Assembly (NCBI GenBank): GCA_029851415.1 | Contig: CM056742.1 | Location: forward strand, 52,182,954-52,246,953 | Source of the DNA: Eretmocerus hayati | Taxonomy: Eukaryota; Arthropoda; Insecta; Hymenoptera; Aphelinidae | Direction: 5' to 3' | DNA: 64,000 nucleotides | In this document: positions 46,288 through 58,600 of the stretch, piece by piece | Layout of the letters: every line of letters starts with the position of its first letter | Numbering within the stretch: position 1 is the first letter of the stretch | Program-made: the position numbers and the translations under genes | Notes under the pieces: model-generated | Told to the model about the DNA's origin: nothing | Databases searched by the model: none | Seen by the model: only the letters and a program-made list of their open reading frames with translations

Positions 46288-46349
<62 letters not shown>
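46288..46349. repeat. (GA)n tract between copies B and C
   Basis: A pure 62-bp GA run lies between the 5' end of copy B and the tail of copy C. Confidence 0.97.
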
Positions 46350-46353
<4 letters not shown>

Positions 46354-48231
46354 ATTGATATTGATTCTATTGAGGACGGGGGTCAAGACCCCATTTGTCC
46401 AGATAACGAGTATACATAAAGTATGTTTCATATGGAATATACTAAAGCTAAGTAAATATCTAAAGTAAGTGCTGAGTGGCATAAGCAAAAATATTTCAGA
46501 ATTGCTTCAAATACAGTAAAGATCTCGGGGACTTGTCTAAATTTTCACATCTATTGGAATTCATAGCGAGGAGAGCTCTCAATACGAGAGATCAATTGTG
46601 TCCATTACGATGGTGGGGAAAGAGTATCGCGTAAGCATGGTGGGATAGCTAGTAGTCCTTCACGGGAAGCGCGCTTAAACCAACTGTCGCGATCACGATC
46701 CCGTAGAAAATTAAGAAGCGTCTCTTTCAGGTTGTTTAGGCTCATCGCAAAGTTCAAGCAGGGGAGATTATTCAATAGATACGAGGCACGGATGGTGAAA
46801 GATTGATTGAGGGCTTCTGTTCGGGGGGAGCGATACGTGAGTGAGGCTTTGTTCTTCCTTGCAGACTGGCGCAAAGCAGGGTTCTCAATCGCGAGAGAAA
46901 ATTTGGATCTTAAGTACGTTGGCTCATTGTATTTTATAATCGCAATTGCGAGCGACCCAAGAAGGTACTCTCTTCGACTCTCAGCGGAGAGCCAGCCAAG
47001 ACTTGGACGATAGGGTGTCACATTTGTTTGCCGCGGGATGTTCCCGTAGATGAATCTAATGCAAGCATTATGCAGACGATGGAGCTTCATGTTTTGCTCC
47101 TTATTCAAACCAGTGAGCAACGCTGAGCCATAATCAAGATACGGCAAAACCAAGCTGCTCACAAGCTGCTGCCGCAGCGGGCGAGCCAAACTACGGGCAG
47201 CGATTCTTAGAGAGTAGAGAGAACCATGGACACGCTGGCTTATCTGGTTGATTTGTTTGCTCCAGTCAAGTGAACGATCAATGATCATACCTAGGCTCTT
47301 GATCTGTTTGGAGTAGGGTACTGATGTTCCCATTACTTGCACTTGCGGCAACTGGTCAAAATTGATCTCTTTTAGGTAGAGCTTGCTTCCTAAGACCATC
47401 ACAGCTGTTTTAGATGCATTGAGCTTGAGACCATTTTCTGCTGCCCACTTAGCAACAGCTTGTGCATCCAGCGAAATAAGTGCAATGTGGTCAAGGAGCT
47501 CATTGGGAGGACAGTGCAGGTAGATGCTAGAGTCGTCGGCAAAAATAGCACATTTGGTGTGCAATAAGCTTTCAGGGAGATCATTGATGAGTATAAGAAA
47601 GAGGAGGGGCCCAAGTACACTCTCCTGAGGCACGCCAGTTATCAGTGAGAGTCAGGATTCGTGCATCCCATTGTCAAGGCGAACAGCTTGAAGACGTCCG
47701 CTAAGATAACTAGCAAAACCAGCGAATGACGCGGTCACTGCATCCGATTTTCCTAAGCTTGAGCAGTAGCTTGGCATGGAGTAACGTATCGAATGCTTTT
47801 GAAAAATCGAAGGAAATCAATATTGTGAGCATTCTTTTATCAATACCGGCACGGGTGTCCTCCAAAATTCCGAGGAGGGCTGACTGGGTAGAATGATGAG
47901 GTCCGAAGCCTGACTGACGTTCGTGGAGTAAATCCGAGCTAGACAAATGATCGGACAGTTGTTTGTGGACTACTCGTTCCAAAACCCTCGATAATTCAGA
48001 AAGTTGGGCAATGGGCCTGGTGTCAGAGGGTCCCTTAGGAGCAGGTATTTTCGGAAGAGGGATGATTGAGGCGCGCTTCCAAGCTGCAGGAAAATATCCC
48101 GACGAGAGAGAATCATTGATCACACGCGTCAAGTGTGGTTGGATAGCAGGGAAAGCTAGTGCGGCCATGGATGAGGAAATCTCATCTGTGCCCATACCCT
48201 TAGATCTGCTGCTAGAAAAAGCTTGAGCAAC
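46350..48231 (-). mobile_element. CR1/L2-like LINE, copy C (5'-truncated)
   Basis: The copy covers the RT and C-terminal part of ORF2, the 3' UTR, a hairpin (plus strand 46378-46392, GGGGT-CTTG-ACCCC on the minus strand) and the tail at 46350-46366. The 5' truncation at about 48231 runs directly into a GA tract. It is closest to copy A. Confidence 0.88.
46605..48226 (-). pseudogene. CR1/L2-like ORF2 fragment of copy C (RT and C-terminus), frameshifted
   Basis: The first part (48226-47710) reads SKGMGTDEISSSMAALAF, DTRPIAQLSELSRVLERV and FDFSKAFDTLLH, and is shifted out of frame near 47710. The second part (47633-46605) starts MPQESVLGP, with Gly replaced by Glu in the usual PQGS box, keeps FADD at 47532-47543, and is open to the end (WFKRASREG). 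The endonuclease is missing. Inactive. Confidence 0.88.

Positions 48232-48267
<36 letters not shown>
48232..48267. repeat. (GA)n tract between copies C and D
   Basis: About 36 bp of GA with one AAA interruption lie between the truncated end of C and the tail of D. Confidence 0.95.
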
Positions 48268-48273
<6 letters not shown>

Positions 48274-48701
48274 GATTGTAGATTGGTTTTATTTATGGTA
48301 CCTTGGGGTATAACCCTATCTGGTACAAATAGCATGGTACATGAATCAATAATAAAAATAATAATTGTTCGTAAAATTACTTTAAAGTATGTTGAAAATC
48401 AAATATAAGTAGAAAAAGGAGAATTATAACTATAATATATTGACATAGTTTCATAATTATATATAGAGAAAGGAGATAGCTATTCTTGAGCTGGAAGATT
48501 GGGTTGAAAAGTTGGAAATTGATATTGAATGTATAACAACTCATAAACTAGTCTTGATCTAGATTTGTAATGTAGTGATCTCATTGAGGTGATAGTAGTA
48601 AATTTGATGATACATTGATTAGATAATCTCGAGAACCTATTAATTGTGGTGATCTGATTATTGTTAATAGATAGAGTACTGATTTGAAGTGAGAAATTAA
48701 T

Positions 48702-51576
48702 TCAGATATTTAAGTTCTCACGGATAATTCTATCCTGCCAATCCTTCTTGTCTCTTTCAAATAGAATGTTGAATAAGTCGACTTGAAAGGAATCAAGTGC
48801 ATCAGGTAAGTATGAGAAAGGAGGTAGAGAATTGAGGAGAGAAGAAGCTTGATGCAGGAATGAGTTTTGATAACAAGTCGTGCGTGGAGTTGGTACAAGA
48901 AGGTGGTCCGTCGCGTTCCTTGCGGATCGTCTGATGTTTGGATTGTCGTTGAGGAGAGTAAAGTTACGGGCAAGATTTAAAGGCTTGCGAGTAGCAATGA
49001 TCTTGAAGGCCAGAGAACCAATGAAAAATTCTCTGCGACGTTTGACGGTGAGCCAACCAAGTGATAGTCGATATGGTGTGACATGTCCACGGGGCGGGAT
49101 ATTTTGAAAGACAAATCTAACGCAGGCATTCAAAGTTCTTTGAAATCTTGTGTCTCGAGTAGGGTCGATGTCGTGATACAATACACAAGCATAATCCAGA
49201 GTTGGAAAAATGAGCAATTCGACGAGGCTTTTGCGAAGCTCAAAAGATAATGAGTGGCGATGGAATTTGGCCGAGTGGAGTGATCTATGAATTTTCGCGG
49301 TAAGCATATCCAAATGAGAGCCCCAAGTGAGAGTAGACGAGATGATGAGTCCAAGATTGCGGGCTTCATTCACATAAGGAATCTCTACACCGTCAATTTT
49401 GATTTTTGGAAGAGTAGAGAAGTCAATCGCGGATATAAATTTGTTGCTGCCAATAATCATCGCCTTTGTTTTCTCGAAATTTAGTTTGAGAGCATTCTCT
49501 GTTGCGTAGTGTTTTACAGCTTTTGCATCGTGAGTGGCAGATAGTATGCCGTTCATAAGCTCATTAGGGTAGCAGTGGAGGTAAACTTGTGTGCCATCAG
49601 CGTAGATGATATGCTTGCTGTATTTGAGACACCGATGCAGATCGTTGATAAAAAGGATGAAGAGAAGTGGGCCCAATACACTCCCTTGAGGAACACCAGC
49701 AAGCGTATCAAGCCATAACGAAGTCAATTTGTTTTCATCGACAACAGCTTGTTTCCTGTTTTTCAGATAGGAGCTGAGAAGTTGAATGGCAGGATCATCG
49801 AGGTTGAAGAGAATCTTCAGTTTTTGTAGTGACAGATCATGAGGAACCATATGGAAGGCCTTTGAAAAATCAAATAAAATAAGTATTGTGATTTTCCGGT
49901 CATCAACTGCTTCTCTGATATCTTCAGTTAAGCTTAATATAGCCGTAGTCGTGTTGTTAGCTTCACGAAAACCAGATTGCATTGGGTCAAGGAGAGTATG
50001 TGTTTCTACATGAGAGCTTAGTTGGTTGAAGAGTATGCGTTCAAAGACTGGAGATCTCACATAATTTTGCTATTGGTCGAGTATCCGATGGAGATTGAGG
50101 ATTTGATTTTTTGAGTAAAGGCACGAGGAGAGTTTTTTTCCAGTGAGAAGGGAAGTGAGATGACTCAATAGCATTATTGAAGAGTTCTGTGAAACTCTGG
50201 GCAACGGCTGGGATTGACATTTTGAGCATATCAACGGAGATGCCGTCATGTCCTATTGATTTAGATTTGAGATTGTTGATGATTTTGATGACCGAATCGA
50301 CTGAGACCTTTGAGAAGGTGAATTTAGGGACAGTTGAGGTGAGGAACTGTGAGGGAGATATGGTGTATGTTGGGGTATTTTCAGTACGGGAAAGGCTAGC
50401 ATAGTGAATGTTGAGTTGTTCGAGGGTAAAAAATTGAAAGGGAGATTTGGGGCGTGAAGAAGTGATTCCGAGCTTACGAATTTCATCCCATTTGCCTTTG
50501 AGATCTCGAGCGGTGCGGATTTTGTTAGCGATGAAATGATTTTTAACAGATTTTATTTGAAACCGTGTTCCTCAAAAGTCGATACTTATGATAATGATCT
50601 AGTGATCGATAACGATTTGCAAGCTTGTAAGTCTTGTCTCTCTCACGCATGAGCTGTCTAATTTCTGTTGTGATCCAGGGCTTGCGTTCCGATTTGAGGG
50701 TAATTTCACGGAAAGGTGCAAAAACATCAAATGTATCTAGTAGGATGCATGATAGCATGTGAGTCTGAGATTCTATATTTTGAGGTGAGGGTGAAAAAAG
50801 AGCAAAGCTGGCTGGATCAGCAGCATTAGTATCCAGACTCTCTGTTTATGCGTCATTCAATTCTGTCAAGTTGACTTTTTTCAGATTTCTGGAAATGATA
50901 GTTTTCTTGATTTTGGGGGGTTTGTGAAATTTAAATTGAATTTCAATAAGATCATGGCCTGCAATGAAAGGAGATGAAGTCTTACCATAGTGATCAACCA
51001 GAGTTAGGTCATTGACAATAATAATTCAAGCCACGTATGTGATGGTGGGTCACGCCAGATTTCATGGTGGGTTGGGTCAGAAGGGACACATTGGAGAGAA
51101 TACTTCGTTATAAGAGAGCGAAGATAGGTGGCTTCTGGTTTCCCAGAAGCAAGGTCAGCATTGAAATCACCAGTGACGATGATATTATTATATGACGGTG
51201 CTAGGTTGGACAAAATTTCGAAAAAAGCTATTGGGTCGGCTGCCTTGGGTCGACGATAGACTACCGCAAAGAGGATTCTGTTGGATGAGTGTGATATTTC
51301 TGAGATGAGAAATTCTGGAGTATTATCAAATGAGGGGTCTGAAATATTGAGGATTTTTACTTTGAGATTGTTGTGTGAATAAAATCCTACACCACCACCA
51401 TCTGGTCCTAGTCTATCACTGCGGTGAAAAGTATAGCCATCAATGTTGATGATGTCAGTGATGATGTGAGGTTTCAGAAAAGTTTCGGATATTGCAAATA
51501 TATCAGGAGTATTTTCTGAGATGTAGGACTCAACTAGTGCGAGATGATTTGGAGTTGCAAGCCTGTTCACATTCAT
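48702..51576 (-). pseudogene. CR1/L2-like ORF2 of copy D, frameshifted, catalytic box changed
   Basis: The endonuclease part (51576-51004) reads MNVNRLATPNHLALVE, DRLGPDGGGVGFYS, VVYRRPKAAD and VTGDFNADLASG. Breaks follow near 51004 and at about 50050 (RPIAKLCEISSL into FERILFNQL). RT then reads FDFSKAFHMVPHD, GVPQGSVLGPLLFI and YADG at 49592-49603 instead of YADD, so the second catalytic aspartate is Gly. The C-terminal part is open to 48702. The copy is inactive for several independent reasons. Confidence 0.88.
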
Positions 51577-51633
51577 GTGTGATATTTTGATGTGAGATTC
51601 ACTGTTTAGACTTGGTTTATGAGTTAGAAAACG

Positions 51634-52890
51634 TCAATTAACAATAGGTCTGGGAGTGAGACTTTGGAGTTCTTTTTCTGTAAAAATCGGGATCAGGGGA
51701 GAAGAACGTGTTTGTCTGACGCAAACAACAAGATTTCTGACAACAGGCCGATCATAATTTAATTGAGCACAAGCTGTCTAGGCTTTTCTGAGTAGTTGAT
51801 GTACCTCTTTTGGCCAAAGAGGGCGACAAAATACTTTGTGTTGACTATTAATCCCAAAAATATCGCGTGCAGTTTTATTTTTGAGCTTGGCTGAATTGAA
51901 AACAAGGGAATTGCGCACAGCAACAGAGGCGAGTTTCAAAACTAGAGAAGTGTGAGGTGAAGAAGACTGGGCGATCGCAGTGGTAGGCTGTTCGTTTGCT
52001 TGTGAGGTTGGGTTGCCTAAGGGCGGACCCTTCCATTCACGGACATCTAGGACGAAACCTATCAGCTCAGGGTGCTCAAGAGCATCTAAAAGTTTAGTAA
52101 CAACTGTGTTTTGGTCAGGAGATAGTTCTTTAGGAATCCCGGTGAATATCATCTCAGCTGAGTCGACAAGCGTGGAGTGATGTACAATAGATTCTACTTT
52201 ATCTTGAACTCTGGAAATATTAAGTTCAGCATTATTCATACGAGTTTCTATTATAGCATCAAGAGTGTTAATTCTAGACATCATTATAGTTTGACTCGCG
52301 TCGAAATGGTTGATGAACTGTTTAAAGTACGATGGGGTTTCATCAGTAAGGCTAGAGATATCGAAATTACTGTGCGATTGCATTTCAGGTTGTTGTGATA
52401 ATGGTGGTTGGATGATACCAGGAGCACCAGGGAGAGATGGATGAATGGTTTGGTCATGGGATGAATGGGCAGATGAACTATTGAACATTGTGGTCGAGGG
52501 TGCAATTTCCGAGTTTTCTGGTATAATAGACTGAAGATTTGAACGGTACTGTTTAGTTGCACGGGCTAAGAAAGGAGGAGAAGCTTGCCTTTTAGGGGTA
52601 CTGTGAATATTGTTCAAAATGAGTGCTTTAGACTGTGATGATGGTTGTACAGGGGTAATTGAGGAGGACGAATTAGAAATCGAAGAATGAGAAGCAGGAT
52701 AGAAAATTGGTTGATTATGAGACTCAGTGAGTGGATTGAAGTTATGACAGCAGATCAGATCACCATCGACATTATACCACGATTGCCTAATACACAGTTC
52801 ATGAAACCACTGATTGCACTTCTTGCATGAGACTCGTTTCTGACTCTGAAGAATGATTTGTGTGCAAGCACTACACCTGGCAAAGTTCAT
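51634..52890 (-). pseudogene. CR1/L2-like ORF1 of copy D (PHD-like finger), one premature stop
   Basis: The frame starts MNFARCSACTQII and has a Cys/His array (CSAC, CKKC, WFHELC, CC) like a PHD finger in the first 50 residues. A Ser/Pro-rich linker and an RRM-like region (AEMIFTGIPKEL, SLVLKLASVAVRNSLVF) follow. A TAG at 51778-51780 interrupts it. The frame then continues QLNYDRPVVRNLVV, as in copy B, to the probable true stop TGA at 51634-51636. ORF2 continues in the same frame 57 nt later. Confidence 0.82.
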
Positions 52891-53384
52891 AATCTAAGCT
52901 CAGATAAAAACATACCACTGCGATGTATATTCAGACTTGTTTATCAAGTAGAATCAGCTGTGTGCTATTAGTCATCAACAACTATATGCGTCTGCAGGGG
53001 GTAGCAAAGGATGCGCTGTAGTGGTAGATATTGGAAGTTTGAATCGCTGAATTGTCGAGCTGAGATGGTAAGGCAGCACACTGTAGGGCGTCGGTATGAC
53101 CGTATGATGAGTAATCGTGGATCACTGATTGAACACAAGATGTCAGTACTATTGCTCCACTCCGAGGCTGCAGATGTTTGTTGTCGACATAACCTCAAAT
53201 TTTTTATCAGATCAAAAGTCGAGATTTCCCTGGTTCATTATGATAAAGCCTAGCTGATTATACACTGGTCGCGTGAGCCAGCAGGAACTCGACCTGATCT
53301 ACAACAGAATAAATACTCACAGAAACGATGAGTTAGTGGAAATTAACTTTCAGTAGGAGCTATCCGAAACACGTCTGCTCACAC

Positions 53385-53388
<4 letters not shown>

Positions 53389-53467
<79 letters not shown>

Positions 53468-53479
53468 GAGAGAGAGAGA
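53389..53479. repeat. (GA)n tract between copies D and E, divergent 5' ends
   Basis: A 91-bp GA run with a single GGG interruption. To its left is the 5' end of copy D (minus strand) and to its right the 5' end of copy E (plus strand). Confidence 0.97.
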
Positions 53480-53733
53480 CCCCGTAGGGGGCTTTGGGTG
53501 TGACCTTAGGGTTGCACTTGGAGCTTGAGGGAGTGACGCCCCTCCGGACCCGAGTCCTACACTTACACTAACACACACACTACACTCTACACGCACCATA
53601 CTTACGCTTGCTCAAGCATTACACAGACATACCAACATTATACAGAACACGCATCACACAACACACCACACCCGTGCTGGTCTGGTCCGGGGTCGGCCAG
53701 CATGCGATTCCAGGCCCTGGAAGAAGAAAGAAG

Positions 53734-55626
53734 ATGATGTCCAGCATTGACGGCAAGAATTCCCCAAGTAAAGCGGGGCCCCATTCGGATCTTGGGGGGG
53801 GGGGCCCCCCAACGATGCAAAACGCGCCACCAGTGGCACACTTGGCTGGTGGAATAACGCGTACAGCTACAAGCGATGGAAATACGCTGCAGGTGGAGGG
53901 TGCGGGAGAAAAAAACCTACGCCATGGAGAAGCTGAGCTCACCCCTAGCAGGAAGAGAAAGGGCCCGAGTGACGGAGCAGAGAAGCGAGTGCTCAAACAA
54001 TCAAAGCTCACATTTCCGAGCCAACGAGGGATGAACGCGAAAGTTGCAGCAGAAGCACGAGAGGCGGCAGAGAAGCTGCTGAAGATCAACCCCGCTATCA
54101 GGATCCAGATCACGCAACCCAGCAACGAGGTTGATGACGCCGTCAACTTGAGCTCAGACTCGAGCGAGTCTGACTCCACTATAGGGTCCCAGGGGAACGG
54201 AACAATCCTGACTCCTGAAAACGGTTTGCTCGAGAGGGGAGTGCACGATGAGGTGCCTGATAGGGTGGAGATTGACCACATCCCCTCAACCAGAGATGCG
54301 GCACGACAGAGGAGTGGAAACGAGGCAGGCGATCTCATGGGGAAATGGGAAGACCTGAAAACGTGCCGGGAAGAGACGGAGGAGAAGACATATCTCCTCC
54401 TCGAGCACTTCAACTTGGTTATAGGAATAGCCGAGTCTGTTTCCAGCAATCCAGAAGGGACCAAGGGTGACATCGAAGAGCTCAAGAAGATAGGCCACGC
54501 GCTCGAAGGCCTACTCGCGACAGACAAGGCGAAGCGGGCTGCTTTCGAGACAACGCTCCTCGAAACGGAAAAGACCCTGAAAGCGAGGGGGAATATGCAG
54601 CCTCCGGTCACAAGAAAACCGTCCGCGTCGGGTAGTGGCTTCCAGGGAAGGGGGGCAGGGAAACCGGAATCGCGACCGGGAAAACAACGCGGTTCGAAGG
54701 CGACGCGATACGGTCCTCCACCGGGAGGTCTCGGAACACCGCGCTCGACATCAACGCCCAATCGGCCCGAGCAGAATGGGCCTTGGAAGGAAGTGGTGTC
54801 AAAGAAACGAGCGAGAAGGGCAAAGAAGAGCGGTAGATCGGACGATGCCGCCGGGAAGAAAGCGAAAATGAAGCCGAGAAGGGTGAAGCCCGAAGCCGTC
54901 CTCGTTACGGCCAAACAAGGTGGGCTAACCTACGCAGACATGCTGCGCAGGATAAAAACGGATGACCTCGATGAAGAAGTGGGCTCCAAGGTCACGGGCA
55001 TCCGCAAGACCCAAGAAGGCCAAGTCCTTCTTGAACTCAAGAAGGGCACCGATGTCGCCGCCGTCAAGGCAGCCTTGGCACCAGTCGTCGGGCAAGAAGG
55101 AGCTGTCCACTGTCTAGCAAACAGCACGACCCTCGAGGTTCTCGGAGTCGACTACGATGTCGACATAATCAAGGTGCGGGATGACCTCGCGAAGGCCCTA
55201 CCAGAAAACGAGAAGGGTGCCGTTGTAGTCAAGTCCATCCGGAGTGGCTACCGCGGCACCCAAACCGCTGTTGTCTCGATCGCAACGAGACTGGCCCACC
55301 ATCTCCTCGACTGGAAGGAGCCAAAGGTTGGATGGGGCAGAGTCAGGATCCGCGAGAAGGGTGGCATCCCACGGTGCTATAACTGCTTAGAGTACGGGCA
55401 TAAGGCCTCGGGGTGCAAAAAAGAGAAGGCAGAGGAACGGAAACCAAAACTCTGCTTCCAATGCGGCGAACCAGGGCACCTTGCTGCGATTTGCAAGGAA
55501 AAACCAAAATGCCTCAGCTGTGCGGCGATCGGGTCCAAATCTGACCACAGATCTGGGGCCAGCAACTGCACTGCGTACCAGCGGGCAAGAACCACATATA
55601 GACGCAGGAAGGGAAGAAATGGCTAG
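53734..55626 (+). CDS. R1-like ORF1 protein (gag-like, three CCHC knuckles), intact
   Basis: 630 codons from the tandem ATG (MMSSIDGKNSPSK) to TAG. The frame is open further upstream but without ATG. Residues 1-350 are charged and low in complexity, with basic clusters (RKRKGPS). Residues about 395-540 form the R1-type gag core, starting near TYADMLRRIKTDD and containing SKVTGIRKTQEGQVLLELKK. Three zinc knuckles lie at about 548 (CYNCLEYGHKASGC), 574 (CFQCGEPGHLAAIC) and 593 (CLSC-H-C, longer spacing). It should bind the element RNA and help target it. An 11-G/6-C run near 53793-53809 differs in length from copy F and decides the frame. Confidence 0.9.
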   Translation: MMSSIDGKNSPSKAGPHSDLGGGGPPTMQNAPPVAHLAGGITRTATSDGNTLQVEGAGEKNLRHGEAELTPSRKRKGPSDGAEKRVLKQSKLTFPSQRGMNAKVAAEAREAAEKLLKINPAIRIQITQPSNEVDDAVNLSSDSSESDSTIGSQGNGTILTPENGLLERGVHDEVPDRVEIDHIPSTRDAARQRSGNEAGDLMGKWEDLKTCREETEEKTYLLLEHFNLVIGIAESVSSNPEGTKGDIEELKKIGHALEGLLATDKAKRAAFETTLLETEKTLKARGNMQPPVTRKPSASGSGFQGRGAGKPESRPGKQRGSKATRYGPPPGGLGTPRSTSTPNRPEQNGPWKEVVSKKRARRAKKSGRSDDAAGKKAKMKPRRVKPEAVLVTAKQGGLTYADMLRRIKTDDLDEEVGSKVTGIRKTQEGQVLLELKKGTDVAAVKAALAPVVGQEGAVHCLANSTTLEVLGVDYDVDIIKVRDDLAKALPENEKGAVVVKSIRSGYRGTQTAVVSIATRLAHHLLDWKEPKVGWGRVRIREKGGIPRCYNCLEYGHKASGCKKEKAEERKPKLCFQCGEPGHLAAICKEKPKCLSCAAIGSKSDHRSGASNCTAYQRARTTYRRRKGRNG

Positions 55627-58600
55627 CTTCATCCAAGCCAACCTCAGGAAGAGCGGGGACGCAGACGATCTCCTACACGCTGTAGCCAAAGAAGGAGGGA
55701 TCGATGTTCTGATTATCTCCGAACCGCCTCGGAAGCGCGAATTTTCTCGATCCACATTCGATCACTGGAGGACAGCCGTAATCCAGATCATGAACCCTGC
55801 GATCCGTGAGACTGGACCAGCTGTTAGTGGCCGCGGTTTCGCTCGGAAGACCATAGAGGGCACAGCAGTCTACAGCTGCTACTATTCGCCGTCGCTCAAG
55901 ATACACGAATTCGAAGACGAGCTCCATGACCTAGAAGAGGATGTGAGGCAATGGGGGGGCCCAGTTATAATCGCGGGGGATTTCAACTCCAAGGAACCGA
56001 CTTGGAGCGGGGGGCCGCGTGATAGACGGGGGGTAATACTCGCTGATGCCATGGAGGCATTGGGATTAGTGCTCGCGAACGAGACGGGGGTTATCACCTA
56101 CTACCGATACGACACTCGGTCCAGGGAGGGAGGTTCGTCTTCGGTCCTCGACCTGACGTTCATGAGCCCGTCGCTCATGGGACAAATGACATCGTGGGAG
56201 GTTCTGGACACGGAAACATTGAGTGACCATCGACATATTCGGTTTCGGCTTAGGACTGACAGACAGAGACAGACGACACACAGACCGCGACCGACGGGGT
56301 GGCAGGTACGCAAGCTGGATGAGGGGAAATTCCGGGAATCGATAGGAACAGCCGAAGATCTCCCGATGAACATCACCGCGGACGAGGCTGTGGATATGGT
56401 GACGACCACCATCACCAGAGCTTGTGACGCATCGATGCATCGCAAGACAACATCATGCTTTTGGAGGAAACCAGAGTACTGGATCACCGACGAGATAAAA
56501 GCCCTACGAAGAACGAGCAATAAGAAGAGGAGAACAGCGTGGCGATCAAGGAAACTAAAACGACCATCACTGGGGGAAGATGATAGGGCGTACAGAGAAG
56601 CAAAGAAGGCTCTCGTTCTAGCCATCCGGAGAAGCAAAGAGAAGTGCTGGTGTGAATTGTGCGACATGGTTAATGGAGACCCGTGGGGTACGCCATACCG
56701 CGTGGTCATGTCCAAGGTCCGACCTCGGAGGGGCAACCCAGCACCGACTGATGCAGCTACCTTGCGCAGCATCGTGGAAGACCTCTTTCCAGCAGGAGAA
56801 CCCAGAGTGACATTCCCTCCCGAGAGCGAAGATCCCATCCCGCTCTTTACTATGCAAGAGCTACTCATAGCGGCGAAGAGACTGCCGAACGGCAAGGCCC
56901 CTGGCCTGGACGGCATTCCAAACGAGGCTCTGAAACTGGTCTTCAAATACAACCCAGATTTACTCCTCGACCTCTTCAACATCTGTCTGAGCGCGGGAAA
57001 TTTCCCGGATAAGTGGAAACGCCAGAAGCTGGTCCTAATACCTAAAGGTCAAGGAGGTCAACGCCCTCTCAGCATGCTCGACAATATCGGGAAAATGTAC
57101 GAGAGGATGGTGCTCAACAGGGTGGAAAAAGCCTACAAAGAGAGCGGCGGGCTATCACCAATGCAGTTTGGGTTCCGGAAGGGACGAAGCACTGTGCACG
57201 CGATCGAGGAGGTCCAAGAGCGGGTTCAAGCGTCGGTAGGGAACCCATACCAAGGAAGAGGAGGATTCTGTGCCATTATTGCGTTGGACATAAAGAACGC
57301 GTTCAACTGCGCGAGCTGGGAGCGAGTCTATCAATCCCAAGCAGGTAAAGTGCCGCCCTATCTACTAGCCATCACGAGTGACTATCTGCGGAACAGGACA
57401 CTCGTGTACGACACCGACGAGGGACAAGAGATCCGGGAACTGTCCGCCGGAATTGGACAGGGATCGGTTTCCGGGCCGTTCAACTGGAACACCCAGTACG
57501 ACAGTTTACTGTCTATTGAACTGCCCGAAGGAGTCATAATAGTGGCTTTCGCGGACGACGCGGGGCTCATAGTCTGGTCCGACAACGAGGAACTCTTGGG
57601 TAGACGCGCAAACGAGGCGCTGGCCCGAGTCTACGAGTGGATGATCAGCAGGCTCCTAGAGCTTGCTGTCAAGAAGTGCGAAGCAATCGTGGTCACAAGA
57701 CGCAGGAAGTTTGACTTGCCCCACTTTTACATCAACGGGCAAGAGATCCCACGCAAGACAGAGCTGAAATACCTCGGCGTATGGCTTGACGACAAGTGGT
57801 CGTTCAAGAAGCACATCCAGGAGGCCGCTCAAAAAGCGAGCAGGGTTGGTGCGGCGCTTCAACGGCTGATGCCGAATATCGGAGGACCCAAGGAAAAGAG
57901 GCGCGCACTTCTCAACACCGTCAGCACCTCTATCATGCTCTACGGTGCACCCGTGTGGGGAAAGAGAGTAGAGAAGACCATCATCGAGAAGAAGATGGGG
58001 CCTGTCCACCGGAGAGCGGCCCTGAGAAGTATCCGTGCCTACCGCACCGTGTCAGGAGATGCGGCTTACGTATTGGCGAGTACACCGCCCATCCACTTGC
58101 TCGTCGCGGAGCGAGTGAGGATCTGGGACCGCCAGAAAGTGATCGGAGCCGAACGAGTACTCACCCCGACGATGAAGGAGATTATCCGCGACAACGAGAA
58201 GGAAACCACCCTTGAGCATTGGCAAACTGAGTGGGATTCGCCATTTGCGAACGGCAGATGGACGCACCGGCTGATCCGTGACGTAGCCAAGTGGGCGGAA
58301 CGCACCCACGGAGAGATGGACTACTGGACGACGCAGGCACTGAGCGATCATGGTTGCTTCGGTTCCTATCTAACCAGGTTCAAGAAGAGGACGACCCCAG
58401 CATGTGAGTCATGCGGGGATGAATGGGATGACGCCGAACATGCCCTGTTCAAGTGCAGCGACACCCGGAGAGAGCGCGCCGAGCTGGATGAATGGCTGGG
58501 TGCTCAACTAACACCCGAGAATCTCGTCCCGTACTTGCTCCGCAACCAGGAGACATGGGATAGACTCACCGGATACATCAAGATGGTGATGACCCGCAAA

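Larger units (their letters stand above)
48268..53388 (-). mobile_element. CR1/L2-like LINE, copy D (full length, about 5.1 kb, separate family)
   Basis: A full-length copy on the minus strand: a 5' end after a TC tract (CTGTAAGTGTG), a 5' UTR of about 500 nt, ORF1, ORF2, a 3' hairpin (plus strand 48305-48316) and a tail of AATCTAC repeats next to TC. Its proteins differ clearly from A-C, so it is another family of the same group. It carries several frame breaks. Confidence 0.88.

Noticed and set aside
46288..46349. GA tracts as CRISPR-like or satellite arrays
   Set aside because: They are plain dinucleotide microsatellites without spacers; their interest is as LINE junctions.
53619..54914. 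431-codon minus-strand frame opposite ORF1 of copy E
   Set aside because: It mirrors the low-complexity part of ORF1, has no recognisable domain and is not kept open in copy F.
56101..56982. Long open frame on the minus strand of copy E (293 codons), with a partner at 61800-62711
   Set aside because: Antisense shadow of the conserved ORF2 frame. It recurs only because the sense strand is conserved and shows no domain of its own.
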